From Roseiflexus sp. (GTDB lineage Bacteria > Chloroflexota > Chloroflexia > Chloroflexales > Roseiflexaceae), in the NCBI GenBank assembly GCA_025062325.1, contig JANXAL010000020.1:25142-89141 (forward strand): a stretch of 64,000 nucleotides of DNA. Direction: 5' to 3'. The stretch's first letter is position 1; the number at the start of each line of letters is the position of its first letter. The notes below the pieces were generated by a model. That model saw only the letters and a list, made by a program, of their open reading frames with translations, did not search any database and had not been told where the DNA came from. Below are positions 17,752 to 27,500 of this stretch, in pieces. The position numbers were made by a program, and so were the translations under genes.

Positions 17752-18177
17752 CGCTCTGCTCCTCTCGCTCACCATCGATACGAGACATGCTGTCGGCACA
17801 TTGCGGGTAGCTCACCACCGATCACCGCTCATACAACTCTGCGCACCACAGTTCCTCTGGCGAAGTTCGATGTCCGTGCAACTGTTCATGGCTTTCTGGC
17901 GCAGAATCTTGCGCATGTGCATGCACCTGAAGGCGCCGCACCCGGTGTGCCACGCTCAGCATGCGAAGAGTTTCTCGCAGAGAAGATCTCAACGAATTTC
18001 AACACGGACATCCCTTTTGTATCATACCATGATAGACCTGCTGGCGCAGTAATAAAGTCATCCGCTAAGGTTCCGAGTCGCGCACCGTTGAAAGGCTGGT
18101 ATCATACGCGATGGGGAATGGAGGATCAGTCGCGCACTATCAGATGCTATGCGCACAGCGATGGAAGGAGAGATGGT
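17752..18177. other. Divergent intergenic region before PFK
   Basis: No gene supported. A GGTATCAT box at 18098-18105 may be the -10 of the phosphofructokinase gene. A long in-frame extension of that gene through this region lacks family similarity and a start signal. Confidence 0.5.
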
Positions 18178-20403
18178 ATGACGCAGCCAACGGGCATCGG
18201 CGTGCTAACCAGCGGGGGCGATGCGCCGGGGATGAATGCCGCGCTGCGTGCGGTCGTACGCACGGCGCTGAGTCGCGGCGTGCCTGTGTATGCGATTTAT
18301 GAAGGATACCGCGGCATGGTGGAGGGCGGCAACCGCATCCGTCCGCTCAGTTGGGATGATGTCGGCGGCATCATGCATCGTGGCGGAACGATTATCGGCA
18401 CGGCGCGCAGCCGCGAGTTTCGCACCCGCGAAGGGCGCCTGCAGGCTGCTGCCAATTTGATCGAGCGCGGGATCAACCGTCTGGTGGTGATTGGCGGCGA
18501 CGGAAGCTTGACCGGCGCCGACACCTTTCGCCGCGAGTGGCCCGATCTGCTGGCCGAACTCGTCGAAACCGGCAAACTGTCGCGCGAAACGGCTGCGCAA
18601 TACCCGTTTCTGGCGCTGGTTGGGCTGGTTGGCTCGATCGACAATGATTTCTACGGCACCGATATGACCATTGGCGCCGATTCGGCGCTGCACCGGATTA
18701 CTGCTGCGATCGATGCACTGGTCAGCACCGCAGCCAGCCATCAGCGCACATTCGTCGTTGAGGTGATGGGACGCAATTGCGGGTACCTAGCACTGATGGG
18801 AGCAATCGCTGGCGGCGCTGATTATGTGCTCATTCCCGAAAATCCGCCTGAACCAGGCTGGGAAGAGCGCATGTGCGCACTGTTGCGTGCTGGACGCGCC
18901 GCCGGTCGCCGTGAGAGTATCGTAGTCGTGGCTGAGGGTGCGCGCGATCGTGAGGGAAACCCAATCGCCTCAGAGTATGTGCGCCGCGTCCTCGAGGAGC
19001 GCCTTCAGGAAGATGCACGGGTCACAATCCTAGGGCACGTGCAGCGCGGCGGCACGCCAAGCGCCTTCGATCGCTGGATGAGCACGCTCGTCGGGTACGC
19101 CGCCGTTGAAGAGTTGCTGTCTGCCACGCCCGAAAGCGAACCGCAACTGATCGGCATGCGCTACAACCGCATTACGCGCCAGCCGCTCATGCACTGCGTC
19201 GAGCAGACGCAACAGGTGACCATGGCAATCAACGCGGGTGATTATCAGCGCGCGATGGAACTGCGCGGCAGCAGCTTCACCGAGATGTTCCAGACATTTC
19301 AGGCGCTCGCCAGCGCCCTGCCGAGCGTGACGCGCCCGCGTAAGCGCCGGATTGCGTTGTTGCACGCAGGAGGACCCGCGCCCGGCATGAATACGGCAGT
19401 GCGCGCAGCCGTGCGTCTTGGTCTCGATCAGGGACATACGATGCTGGTTGTGCGCAATGGCTTTGATGGCCTTATTGCCGGTCACGTCAGCGAGTGCGAA
19501 TGGCAGATGGTGGACGGCTGGGGGCCGATGGGAGGCGCGGAGCTGGGCACCAGCCGCCGTGTCCCATCGGGCGATGATCTTGCTGCTGTCGCCCAGGCGC
19601 TGACCAAGCATAGCATCGACGGTTTGCTGATCATCGGCGGATGGAACGGCTATCAGGCAGCGCACCGTTTGTACCACGAGCGCGATACGTATGAACCGTT
19701 CAATATTCCGATTATCTGTCTGCCTGCTTCGATCAATAATGACCTGCCCGGCTCGGAGTTGAGCATTGGCGCCGACACTGCGCTAAATGCCATCGTTGAA
19801 GCGCTCGACCGCATCAAGCAGTCGGCAGTGGCGGTGCGACGCACCTTTGTGGTCGAGGTGATGGGTCGCTATTGTGGCTACCTGGCGCTGATGAGCGGGC
19901 TGGCGTCGGGAGCAGAACGGGTGTACCTGCACGAAGAGGGCATCACTCTCGACGACCTGCGCGCCGACATTCGGACGATGATTGAAGGATTTCGCGCCGG
20001 CAAGCGTCTCAGTCTGGTGATTCGCAATGAGTACGCCAACCGCCTCTACACGACTGACGTGATCTGCGCGCTCTTCGAGGAGGAAGGGAAGGGATTGTTC
20101 GATGTTCGCCGCGCCGTTCTGGGTCATCTGCAGCAGGGCGGAAGTCCATCGCCTTATGATCGGATCCAGGCGACACGTCTCGCAGCGCGTTGTATCCGCT
20201 TCCTGACCGAAGAAATGGAACGCGGCACCGCAGCCGCAGCCTTCATCGGGTTCATCAACGGTCGGGTGCGAATCTTTGACTTGGGTGAGCTGCCGCATAT
20301 GGTCGATGCCACCTACCGCCGTCCAAAGGAGCAGTGGTGGCTCCAACTGGCGCCGATTGCGCGAGCGCTCGCGCAGCAGAAGTATGACACGAGGATGCCA
20401 TGA
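18178..20403 (+). CDS. pfk: Eukaryote-type tandem 6-phosphofructokinase
   Basis: Phosphorylates fructose 6-phosphate with ATP, the committed step of glycolysis. At 741 residues it is twice a normal bacterial PFK and has two homologous halves. The N half (1-385) carries GGDGS (106-110) and the catalytic GSIDNDFYGTDMTIG (Asp155), and its wording is close to the animal enzyme. The C half (about 391-741) keeps the fold (GGPAPGMNTAVRA, NNDLPGSELSIGADTALN, VMGRYCGYLA, LGHLQQGGSPSPYDR). It has lost GGDGS (now GGWNG, 487-491) and has Asn520 in place of the catalytic Asp, as in the regulatory half of animal PFK. AAGGAGAG precedes the ATG. Its stop overlaps the rhamnosidase start. Confidence 0.93.
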   Translation: MTQPTGIGVLTSGGDAPGMNAALRAVVRTALSRGVPVYAIYEGYRGMVEGGNRIRPLSWDDVGGIMHRGGTIIGTARSREFRTREGRLQAAANLIERGINRLVVIGGDGSLTGADTFRREWPDLLAELVETGKLSRETAAQYPFLALVGLVGSIDNDFYGTDMTIGADSALHRITAAIDALVSTAASHQRTFVVEVMGRNCGYLALMGAIAGGADYVLIPENPPEPGWEERMCALLRAGRAAGRRESIVVVAEGARDREGNPIASEYVRRVLEERLQEDARVTILGHVQRGGTPSAFDRWMSTLVGYAAVEELLSATPESEPQLIGMRYNRITRQPLMHCVEQTQQVTMAINAGDYQRAMELRGSSFTEMFQTFQALASALPSVTRPRKRRIALLHAGGPAPGMNTAVRAAVRLGLDQGHTMLVVRNGFDGLIAGHVSECEWQMVDGWGPMGGAELGTSRRVPSGDDLAAVAQALTKHSIDGLLIIGGWNGYQAAHRLYHERDTYEPFNIPIICLPASINNDLPGSELSIGADTALNAIVEALDRIKQSAVAVRRTFVVEVMGRYCGYLALMSGLASGAERVYLHEEGITLDDLRADIRTMIEGFRAGKRLSLVIRNEYANRLYTTDVICALFEEEGKGLFDVRRAVLGHLQQGGSPSPYDRIQATRLAARCIRFLTEEMERGTAAAAFIGFINGRVRIFDLGELPHMVDATYRRPKEQWWLQLAPIARALAQQKYDTRMP

Positions 20404-23087
20404 CCACGTTCACCGTCGGACGTTTACGTTGTGAGTACTTGGACAATCCGCTGGGGATCGATGTAACCCGCCCGCGTCTAAGCTGGCAGATATTCAGCGA
20501 CCGGCGCGGCGCGCGGCAGACAGCGTATCGCATTGTGGCGGCATCATCCGCCGATGACGTCGTGGCAGAGCAGAACTTGCTCTGGGATAGTGGTCGCGTT
20601 GAGTCGGATCAGTCGATCCATGTCGCCTACCATGGCGGACGACTCCGGTCGCGCCAGCGCGTCTTCTGGCGGGTGCAGGTGTGGGACGAACAGGGCCACG
20701 TTGCCGTTAGCCCGGTCGCCTGGTGGGAGATGGGGCTGCTCCGTCGGTCAGACTGGTCGGCGTCGTGGATCGGCGCGTCGCTCGTCGGCGGACGCTGGAC
20801 GACCATCCCGGCGCCGTTTCTGCGCCGCTCGTTCACGCTTAATGCGCCGGTGGCGCAGGCGCGCCTGTACATCACGGCGCTGGGGCTTTATGAGTGTACG
20901 ATCAACGGGCAGCGCGTCGGGCAGGATTTCTTCACGCCAGGCTGGACCGACTACCGCCGACGGGTGCAGTACCAGGTCTATGATGTCACCGATCTTCTGC
21001 GTGAAGGCGAAAACGTAATCGGCGCCATCCTGGGAGACGGTTGGTACTGCGGGCATGTGGCATGGGCAGGTCGCCAGAACTACGGCGACCGCCCGAAACT
21101 GCTGGCGCAACTGATGATTACCTATGCTAACGGCAGCACGCAGACGATCGTTAGCAATCGCTCCTGGCGTTACGCTTTTGGTCCTATTCTAGAGAGCGAC
21201 ATTCTGCACGGTGAGAGTTACGACGCTCGGCTGGAGTTTCCCGGTTGGAACATGCCTGGTTTTGACGACTCCTCCTGGCAACCAGTGGAACTCTTCACTG
21301 TACCCGACATTGCTCTCGTTGCTATGCGCGGTCCTACTGTCCGGCGACACGAGGAACTGCGCCCGATAAAGCCGCCGACTGCCTTTCGTTCGCACCAGGC
21401 GACGCGCTGGGTCTTTGATCTGGGGCAGAACATGGTCGGGTGGGTCCGGCTGCGCGTGCAGGGTCCAGCAGGAACAACGGTGACCATCCGCCACGCTGAG
21501 GTCCTGAACCCCGACGGCACAATCTACACTGCCAATCTGCGCAGCGCACGCGCGACCGACCACTACACCCTGCGCGGCGAAGGGGAAGAAATCTGGGAAC
21601 CGCGGTTTACCTTCCACGGCTTCCGGTACGTTGAACTCTCCGGCTACCCTGGCGTTCCTGACATCGACGCCGTGACCGGCATTGTCGTCCATTCCGCCGC
21701 GCCGCCGACCGGCGAATTCAGTTGTTCCGATCCCTTGATCAATCAGTTGCAGCACAACATCGTGTGGAGTCAGAAAGGCAACCTTCTCGAAGTGCCGACC
21801 GACTGCCCACAGCGCGATGAGCGCCTGGGATGGACCGGCGATGCGCAGGTGTTCGTCCGCACCGCAGCGTTCAATATGAACGTCGCGCCATTCTTCACGA
21901 AATGGACCCAGGACCTTGAAGACGCCCAGAATCCCGAAGGAGCGTACCCGCCGGTGGCGCCGCTGGCAGGCGTCAGCGAATTGACCGACGGCGGACCGGC
22001 GTGGGCGGACGCGGGGATTATCTGTCCCTGGACGATCTACCTGTGTTATGGCGATACGCGTCTGCTTGAAACACACTACCCCTCGATGCAACGGTTCATC
22101 GAATACCTTGAGCGGAGCAGCTGTGGCTTCATCCGCTGCTACGAGGATTATCCCGGCTTTCGCGGCTTTGGCGACTGGCTGGCGCTCGATGGGAGCGGCA
22201 AAGTTGACGGCGGTACAGCGAAAGACCTGATCGGCACAGCATTCTTCGCCTACTGCGCCCGACTGATGAGCCGCATCGCAGCGATCCTGGGACATCAACG
22301 CGATGCTGCACGCTACCGTCGGCTGTTCGAGCGGGTGCGGCAGGCATTCATCAAACGCTACGTTACCGGTGCGGGGCGTGTGGCTGGCGAAACGCAGACC
22401 GGCTATGTCCTGGCGCTGCACTTCGACCTGTTGCCGCCAGAGTTGCGCCCGGCGGCGGCGGAGGCACTGGCGCGCGACATCCTGGCGCGCGACACCCATC
22501 TATCCACTGGTTTTGTCGGAACGCCGTACCTGCTCCACGTCTTGACCGCTGCCGGGCGCCTCGATCTTGCTTATGCGCTGCTGTTCCAGCGAACCTGGCC
22601 CTCGTGGCTGTACCCCGTGACGCAGGGCGCCACGACAATCTGGGAACGTTGGGACGGCTGGACTCATGACAAGGGGTTTCAGGACCCCGGCATGAACTCA
22701 TTCAACCACTACGCCTACGGCGCCATTGGCGAATGGCTGTATTCCACCGTAGCTGGCATTGATGTAGACCTAGAACAACCGGGGTATCGTCATCTGATCC
22801 TGCGCCCGCGACCGGGAGGCGGGCTGACGGCAGCGCGCGCCGCGCTCGAAACGATGTACGGGCGCGCCATGAGCGCCTGGCGCATCGACGACCACCGCTT
22901 CACCTGGGAGATCGTTGTGCCACCGAACACGACAGCGACCGCATATGTCCCGGCGCCTGAAGGAACGCCTGTACGTGAAAGCGGCATTCTGGCAGAGGAG
23001 GCAGAGGGCGTGACCCTTGTGCAGCGTGATGAAGCGACAGCCGTCTATCGTCTAGCAGCAGGGTCGTACACATTTACGGTAGGATAA
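20400..23087 (+). CDS. Alpha-L-rhamnosidase (GH78)
   Basis: An 895-residue enzyme that releases terminal L-rhamnose from glycosides and polysaccharides. Order of domains: an N-terminal beta-sandwich (about 1-120), a carbohydrate-binding-like beta domain (120-290), a linking beta domain (300-420), the (alpha/alpha)6 catalytic barrel (430-800) and a C-terminal beta-sandwich. The barrel shows CPQRDERLGWTGDAQVF near 463-479, which in GH78 contains the catalytic acid, and TTIWERWDGW near 750, holding the catalytic base. No signal peptide is visible, so it acts in the cytoplasm or leaves by another route. The ATGA overlap with the PFK gene indicates translational coupling. Confidence 0.93.
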   Translation: MTTFTVGRLRCEYLDNPLGIDVTRPRLSWQIFSDRRGARQTAYRIVAASSADDVVAEQNLLWDSGRVESDQSIHVAYHGGRLRSRQRVFWRVQVWDEQGHVAVSPVAWWEMGLLRRSDWSASWIGASLVGGRWTTIPAPFLRRSFTLNAPVAQARLYITALGLYECTINGQRVGQDFFTPGWTDYRRRVQYQVYDVTDLLREGENVIGAILGDGWYCGHVAWAGRQNYGDRPKLLAQLMITYANGSTQTIVSNRSWRYAFGPILESDILHGESYDARLEFPGWNMPGFDDSSWQPVELFTVPDIALVAMRGPTVRRHEELRPIKPPTAFRSHQATRWVFDLGQNMVGWVRLRVQGPAGTTVTIRHAEVLNPDGTIYTANLRSARATDHYTLRGEGEEIWEPRFTFHGFRYVELSGYPGVPDIDAVTGIVVHSAAPPTGEFSCSDPLINQLQHNIVWSQKGNLLEVPTDCPQRDERLGWTGDAQVFVRTAAFNMNVAPFFTKWTQDLEDAQNPEGAYPPVAPLAGVSELTDGGPAWADAGIICPWTIYLCYGDTRLLETHYPSMQRFIEYLERSSCGFIRCYEDYPGFRGFGDWLALDGSGKVDGGTAKDLIGTAFFAYCARLMSRIAAILGHQRDAARYRRLFERVRQAFIKRYVTGAGRVAGETQTGYVLALHFDLLPPELRPAAAEALARDILARDTHLSTGFVGTPYLLHVLTAAGRLDLAYALLFQRTWPSWLYPVTQGATTIWERWDGWTHDKGFQDPGMNSFNHYAYGAIGEWLYSTVAGIDVDLEQPGYRHLILRPRPGGGLTAARAALETMYGRAMSAWRIDDHRFTWEIVVPPNTTATAYVPAPEGTPVRESGILAEEAEGVTLVQRDEATAVYRLAAGSYTFTVG

Positions 23088-23170
23088 GAGCGGCAGGCAA
23101 GAGTGCTGGCTGAGAAACATATCGAATTGAGATGATCGACGGTATATGTCATGTATGGAACAATTCTAGC

Positions 23171-23193
23171 GGGGCACGGCGGCGCCGTGCCCC
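23171..23193. other. Perfect hairpin near transposase remnant
   Basis: GGGGCACGGC (23171-23180) pairs with GCCGTGCCCC (23184-23193) over a 3-base loop. It may be the rhamnosidase terminator or a REP-like hairpin linked to the adjacent RAYT-type remnant. Confidence 0.6.
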
Positions 23194-23246
23194 AACAGTT
23201 GCGCCCCATCGCTAACTCACCTTTCCCAACCCGCAGAGAACACAGC

Positions 23247-23510
23247 ATGCCATTCTCCGACCCTGCCCGACACCACAAATTGCGCGGCACTCCCGGCACA
23301 CCAATCTGGCAACGCCATTATTACGAACACATCATCCGCCACAAACGCGCCCTGAACGCTATCCGGTGCTACATTCTGGAAAACCCGCGTCGTTGGCATC
23401 TGGATCGCGAAAATGCCCGTCGCATCGGCAGCGATCCGCTGGCGCGCAAAATCTGGGCAATGCTCCAGGAGGACGATCGCTGCGTCGCTGAGGGCGATCA
23501 AGGAGCATAG
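23247..23510 (+). pseudogene. C-terminal remnant of IS200/RAYT-type transposase
   Basis: The 87-residue frame contains PIWQRHYYEHIIRHKRALNA (residues 21-40) followed by IRCYILENPRRWHLDRENAR. This is the characteristic end of the Y1/REP-associated tyrosine transposase family, including the tyrosine-bearing YYEH helix. The N-terminal half with the HUH metal-binding motif is missing, and the sequence upstream is the rhamnosidase 3' region and a hairpin. It is therefore a 5'-truncated relic and should be inactive. Such transposases act on single-stranded hairpins, and the palindrome at 23171-23193 could be one. Confidence 0.7.
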
Positions 23511-23846
23511 CATTCGACTGAAAGCGAGGCTCTGCACTGCCATCGCTGCCAGCAAGCGGCTTCGCTCGATGGGTGATGCTTGAATGCGTAATCCTGGCGT
23601 TTCTGCGCCCCTGGCAGAGAGCCATCCGCCTTGCTTGCCATTCGCAGTACGCTGCAGGCGCATGCCGAGATACATAGCGGATCAAGGGTCCACCTGCTGC
23701 TCGTAATACGGTAGCGGGTCTGCTGCGCAAACGTATGATAGGTATGGAGAAAGTCCAATCATGGTCTCGCTGCATATGCTATCAGCAGTCGCAAAATTTA
23801 TCACATTTGCGCACACTCACCCGTAGACCTGCCCGCTATTCTGTGC

Positions 23847-23852
23847 TATACT
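23847..23852 (+). promoter_or_regulatory. Extended -10 promoter for zinc-ribbon gene
   Basis: TGC-TATACT (23844-23852) with a partial -35 (TAGACC, 23824-23829, 17-bp spacer). The expected start is near 23859, leaving a leader of about 155 bases. The stretch 23511-23840 shows no gene. Confidence 0.6.
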
Positions 23853-23862
23853 ACCGGTTGTG

Positions 23863-23968
23863 ACCCAAACCACGATCCCAAGTCGGTATCGTTCCTCGCC
23901 GCGTTTCTGCGACTTCACGCTTGATTGTTTGGGTGGCGCAGGCTCGTCAGTGACCATCGTCACTGACG
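23863..23968 (+). ncRNA. Structured 5' leader of zinc-ribbon gene
   Basis: Nested pairings: ACCCAAAC (23863-23870) with GTTTGGGT (23927-23934), and inside it AAGTCG (23880-23885) with CGACTT (23910-23915). A separate 10-bp perfect hairpin follows, CGTCAGTGAC (23945-23954) with GTCACTGACG (23959-23968). There is no terminator T-run. It may be a cis-regulatory RNA; I cannot match it to a known class. Confidence 0.45.
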
Positions 23969-24014
23969 TAGGGCAGGCGCGGCTTACGAACCCATTATTC
24001 ATAAGGAGGGGACG

Positions 24015-24416
24015 ATGACTCAGACTGAGCATGAGGTGCTGCGGTGCCCGCACTGTGGCGCAGAGTGGCGCCCGACGACTCTGGCAATTGGCATGCAAAT
24101 CAGCTGCCCAGTGTGCTTCCATTACTTTGAACATTCTGACGCCCCGGAGACGCGCAAATCGCTTAGCGTGCGCGATTTCGCCGAGCAGATTAGCGCACTG
24201 ATCAATCGTGCGCGAACTGCAGGCTTGAGCAGCGATGTCATTACCAAAGTGCTGCGCGACGAACTCGTCTATAACGCTGAGTTAGCCAACCCCAGCCATA
24301 TCTTTCACGTCCAGATTGTCGATCTTGGTCCGGCTGAGGGTACAACACGCACACTGCCTCCCAATGAAGCGCGCATGATCCTGCAGCGACGCAGCACGCC
24401 GCTCGTCAAGCGGTAG
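24015..24416 (+). CDS. Zinc-ribbon hypothetical protein
   Basis: A 133-residue protein with an N-terminal zinc ribbon: CPHCG (residues 11-15) and CPVCF (near 32-36), a CxxC-x17-CxxC spacing. The remainder is predicted helical (FAEQISALINRARTAGLSSD, VITKVLRDELVYNAEL) with a short C-terminal beta segment. I do not recognise the family. The start is clear: AAGGAGGGG lies four bases before the ATG. The gene has its own extended -10 promoter and structured leader. It lies 158 bases before the giant glucan synthase gene on the same strand, so it may be in the same transcript, but a functional link is not shown. Confidence 0.75.
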   Translation: MTQTEHEVLRCPHCGAEWRPTTLAIGMQISCPVCFHYFEHSDAPETRKSLSVRDFAEQISALINRARTAGLSSDVITKVLRDELVYNAELANPSHIFHVQIVDLGPAEGTTRTLPPNEARMILQRRSTPLVKR

Positions 24417-24574
24417 CCGTCGCTGCCGCCCGACAACTGACGCTCGATGGCGTGCGCAACAACGCTGCGCTCACACCTGATGCGTCAGTTTCCTATGCGT
24501 TCTTCCTGTTTCCACGTTTTCGTTCAGGCGTCCTCATTGGGGGCGCAATTGAGCGTTTTTGCCGGAGTGCGTCT

Positions 24575-27500
24575 ATGAACCTTGCCACATTCGCCAGTGA
24601 TCTTGTTCGTCGATTCGCATCGCTTGCAACTGCGGTGCAACACGCTTTTCCACCACTGCGTCAGCGCCCGCCGCTATCGGATCGTCCTATCCGCGGGGTG
24701 ATCCTGACAACGGAACAACTCGAGGCCCGCGCGCGCACGCTTGCCGCCGATCACATAGTCGTGATGCAGCCTGGAAAAGCGAGGGCGCTACTGGCATCAG
24801 TGGACCGTAATCATCGTCTGCTGCAACTGGCGTACCAGACGCTCGCTGCAGACGCTGCGCAACGCCAACCGCTCACTCCGGCGGCCGCCTGGCTGGTCGA
24901 TAACTATCACGTGATTGTTGGACAGATTCGCGAGATCCGGCAGGACCTGCCGGGCGGCTATTATCACCAACTCCCAAAATTGAAAGGCGGTCCTCACAAT
25001 GGCAAGCCGCGCGTCTATGCCATGGCGCTCGAACTTGTCGAGCATACCGACGGACGCATTGACCTTGAGCAACTGACGCGATTCGTGCTGGCGTATGAGG
25101 CCGTTGCACCGCTGTCGATCGGCGAGATCTGGGCGATCCCGATCATGCTGCGCGTTAGCCTGATCCAGAACCTGGGACGCCTGGCGCGCCTTATGCTCGA
25201 TGAGCGCCGCCTCCGCCTCGAGGGCGCAACGTGGGCAGAGCGCATTCTGGCACAAAAAGATGTCGGGTCATTTGAAGGAAATACGGCCTTCCGCCAGCTT
25301 GCACGCGCCTATCCGCAACTGCCGCTGCCGCTTGCGGTCGAGTTGATCCAGCGGCTGCGCAGCCAGGAGGGAGAATTTGACATCGCTCAACTGATGGTCT
25401 GGCTCGAACAGCAGCCCTCTATTCCATACAACACCGCCGAAGAAATTATTCTCGCCGAGCAACGCCGCCAGTCTGCCAATCAGGTGTCGGTCGCCAACAC
25501 TATCACGAGCATGCGGACGATGGACGCGGTGGACTGGCCCGACTGGTTTGAGCGCGTCAGTCTGGTCGAGCAGGTGCTGCGCCAGGACCCGGCAGGCGCG
25601 TATGGCCAGAGCACCTTCGCCACACGCGACCGCTACCGCCATGAATTGGAACGTATGTCGCGGCGCAGCGGCCTGAGCGAAGACGCAATCGCACGGCGTC
25701 TGGTGCGCATCGCGGCACGGGCGCAGGAAGAGGGCCGCCCTCTGCGCGAAACGCACATCGGCTATTACCTGGTGGATGAAGGGCGCACGATGTTCGAGGC
25801 GGCGCTTGGATGTCGTCTGACCCCTGGCGAGGTGGTGCAACGCGCCGTGCTGCGGCATCCCGAAGCGGTCTATCTAGGAGCAATCGCTGCGGGAACCGTT
25901 GCGATCACAGCGGCTGGCTGGCGCTTTGCGCGATCCGGGGGAGTGCGGGCGCAGTCTGATGCGTCACCGATCCTGACGGCCACACTGTCGCTCACGGCAG
26001 TTCTGCCCGCATTTGCACTGACAAAGGAATTGGTTGACCGTGCTGTGACTCGCCTGATCCCGCCGCGTGTCCTGCCGCGCCTCGACTTCCGCAACGGTAT
26101 TCCCCGCGAGCTGCGCACGATGGTGGTGGTGCCGACGCTGCTGCTGACGCCGGACAGCATCCGCACCCAGATCGAGTCGCTGGAGGTGCTAGCGCTCGCC
26201 AATCAGGACCCGCACCTGCACTTTGCATTGCTGACCGACTTCGCCGATGCGCCGCAGCCGCACATGCCCGAAGATGAGACATTGCTCTCGCTGGCGGTCG
26301 AACGAATCAAGGCACTCAACGAGCGCTATGGCAGCGACCGTTTCTTCCTGCTTCACCGCCGCCGCGTCTGGAATGAGCGCCAGGGGTGCTGGATGGGGTG
26401 GGAACGCAAACGCGGGAAGCTCGAAGAATTCAACCTTCTGCTCGCTGGCGCGAAGAATACGACCTACGAGATGTTCATCGGCGATCTCAGCGTCCTGCCG
26501 CAGGTGCGCTACGTGATCACGCTCGATGCCGATACACAGTTGCCGCGCGATGCGGCGCGCGCGCTGGTCGGCACGCTGGCGCACCCGCTCAACCAGGCGG
26601 TGATCGACCCGCAAACGCGGCGCGTGGTGAAGGGGTACGGCATCCTCCAACCGCGCGTTGGCATCGATCTGCCAAGCGCCCTGCGCAGCCGTTTTGCGCG
26701 CATCTCTTCGGGGAATGTCGGTGTTGATCCGTACACTACTGCTGTCTCCGACGTCTACATGGATCTGTTCGGTGAGGGGATCTTCGCCGGGAAGGGGATC
26801 TATGATCCGGTAGCGATGCGTGAGGCGCTGCACGACCGCTTCCCGGAAAACACGCTCCTCAGCCACGACCTGATCGAAGGGTGCTATGCGCGCGCGGCGC
26901 TGCTCTCCGATGTTGAACTACTCGACAGTTACCCGACGACCTATGCTGCTTATTCGGCGCGCCAGCATCGCTGGGTGCGCGGCGACTGGCAGATCGCCAG
27001 GTGGTTGCTGCCGCGCGTGCCGCGCGCGTCCGGCGGGTACGCGCCGAATGTGCTGCCGCTGATCAGCCGGTTCAAAATTGCCGACAATCTGCGGCGCAGC
27101 CTGACGCCGCCAGCGACGCTGGCGCTGCTTCTCGCTGGCTGGTTTGCGCTTCCAGGTCGTCCGGCAGTCTGGACGTTGCTAGCGCTTGGACATTATCTCG
27201 CGCCACTGACATTCGCAATTCTGAATACGCGCCTTGTGCCAGTAAACTGGCGCTATCTGCATATCAGCCTGATCGTTGCAGTCGAAAACCTGCGCTGGCC
27301 CGCGCTGCAATTGCTGCTGAATGTCGCCATGCTTCCTGATCAGGCATGGCTGAATCTTGATGCGATCGCTCGCACTCTCTGGCGCATGGGAGTGACTCAT
27401 CGACGCATGCTCGAGTGGGAAACTGCCGCCCAAGCGCAGCGCCGCCTCACTAATTCGTTCGACTATCTGCTCAAGCGCATGGGTCCATCGGCAGTTGCGT

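Noticed and set aside
17554..18177. N-terminal extension of the PFK frame
   Set aside because: It overlaps the hydrogenase-protease gene on the other strand and has no PFK similarity; the ATG at 18178 has a good ribosome binding site.
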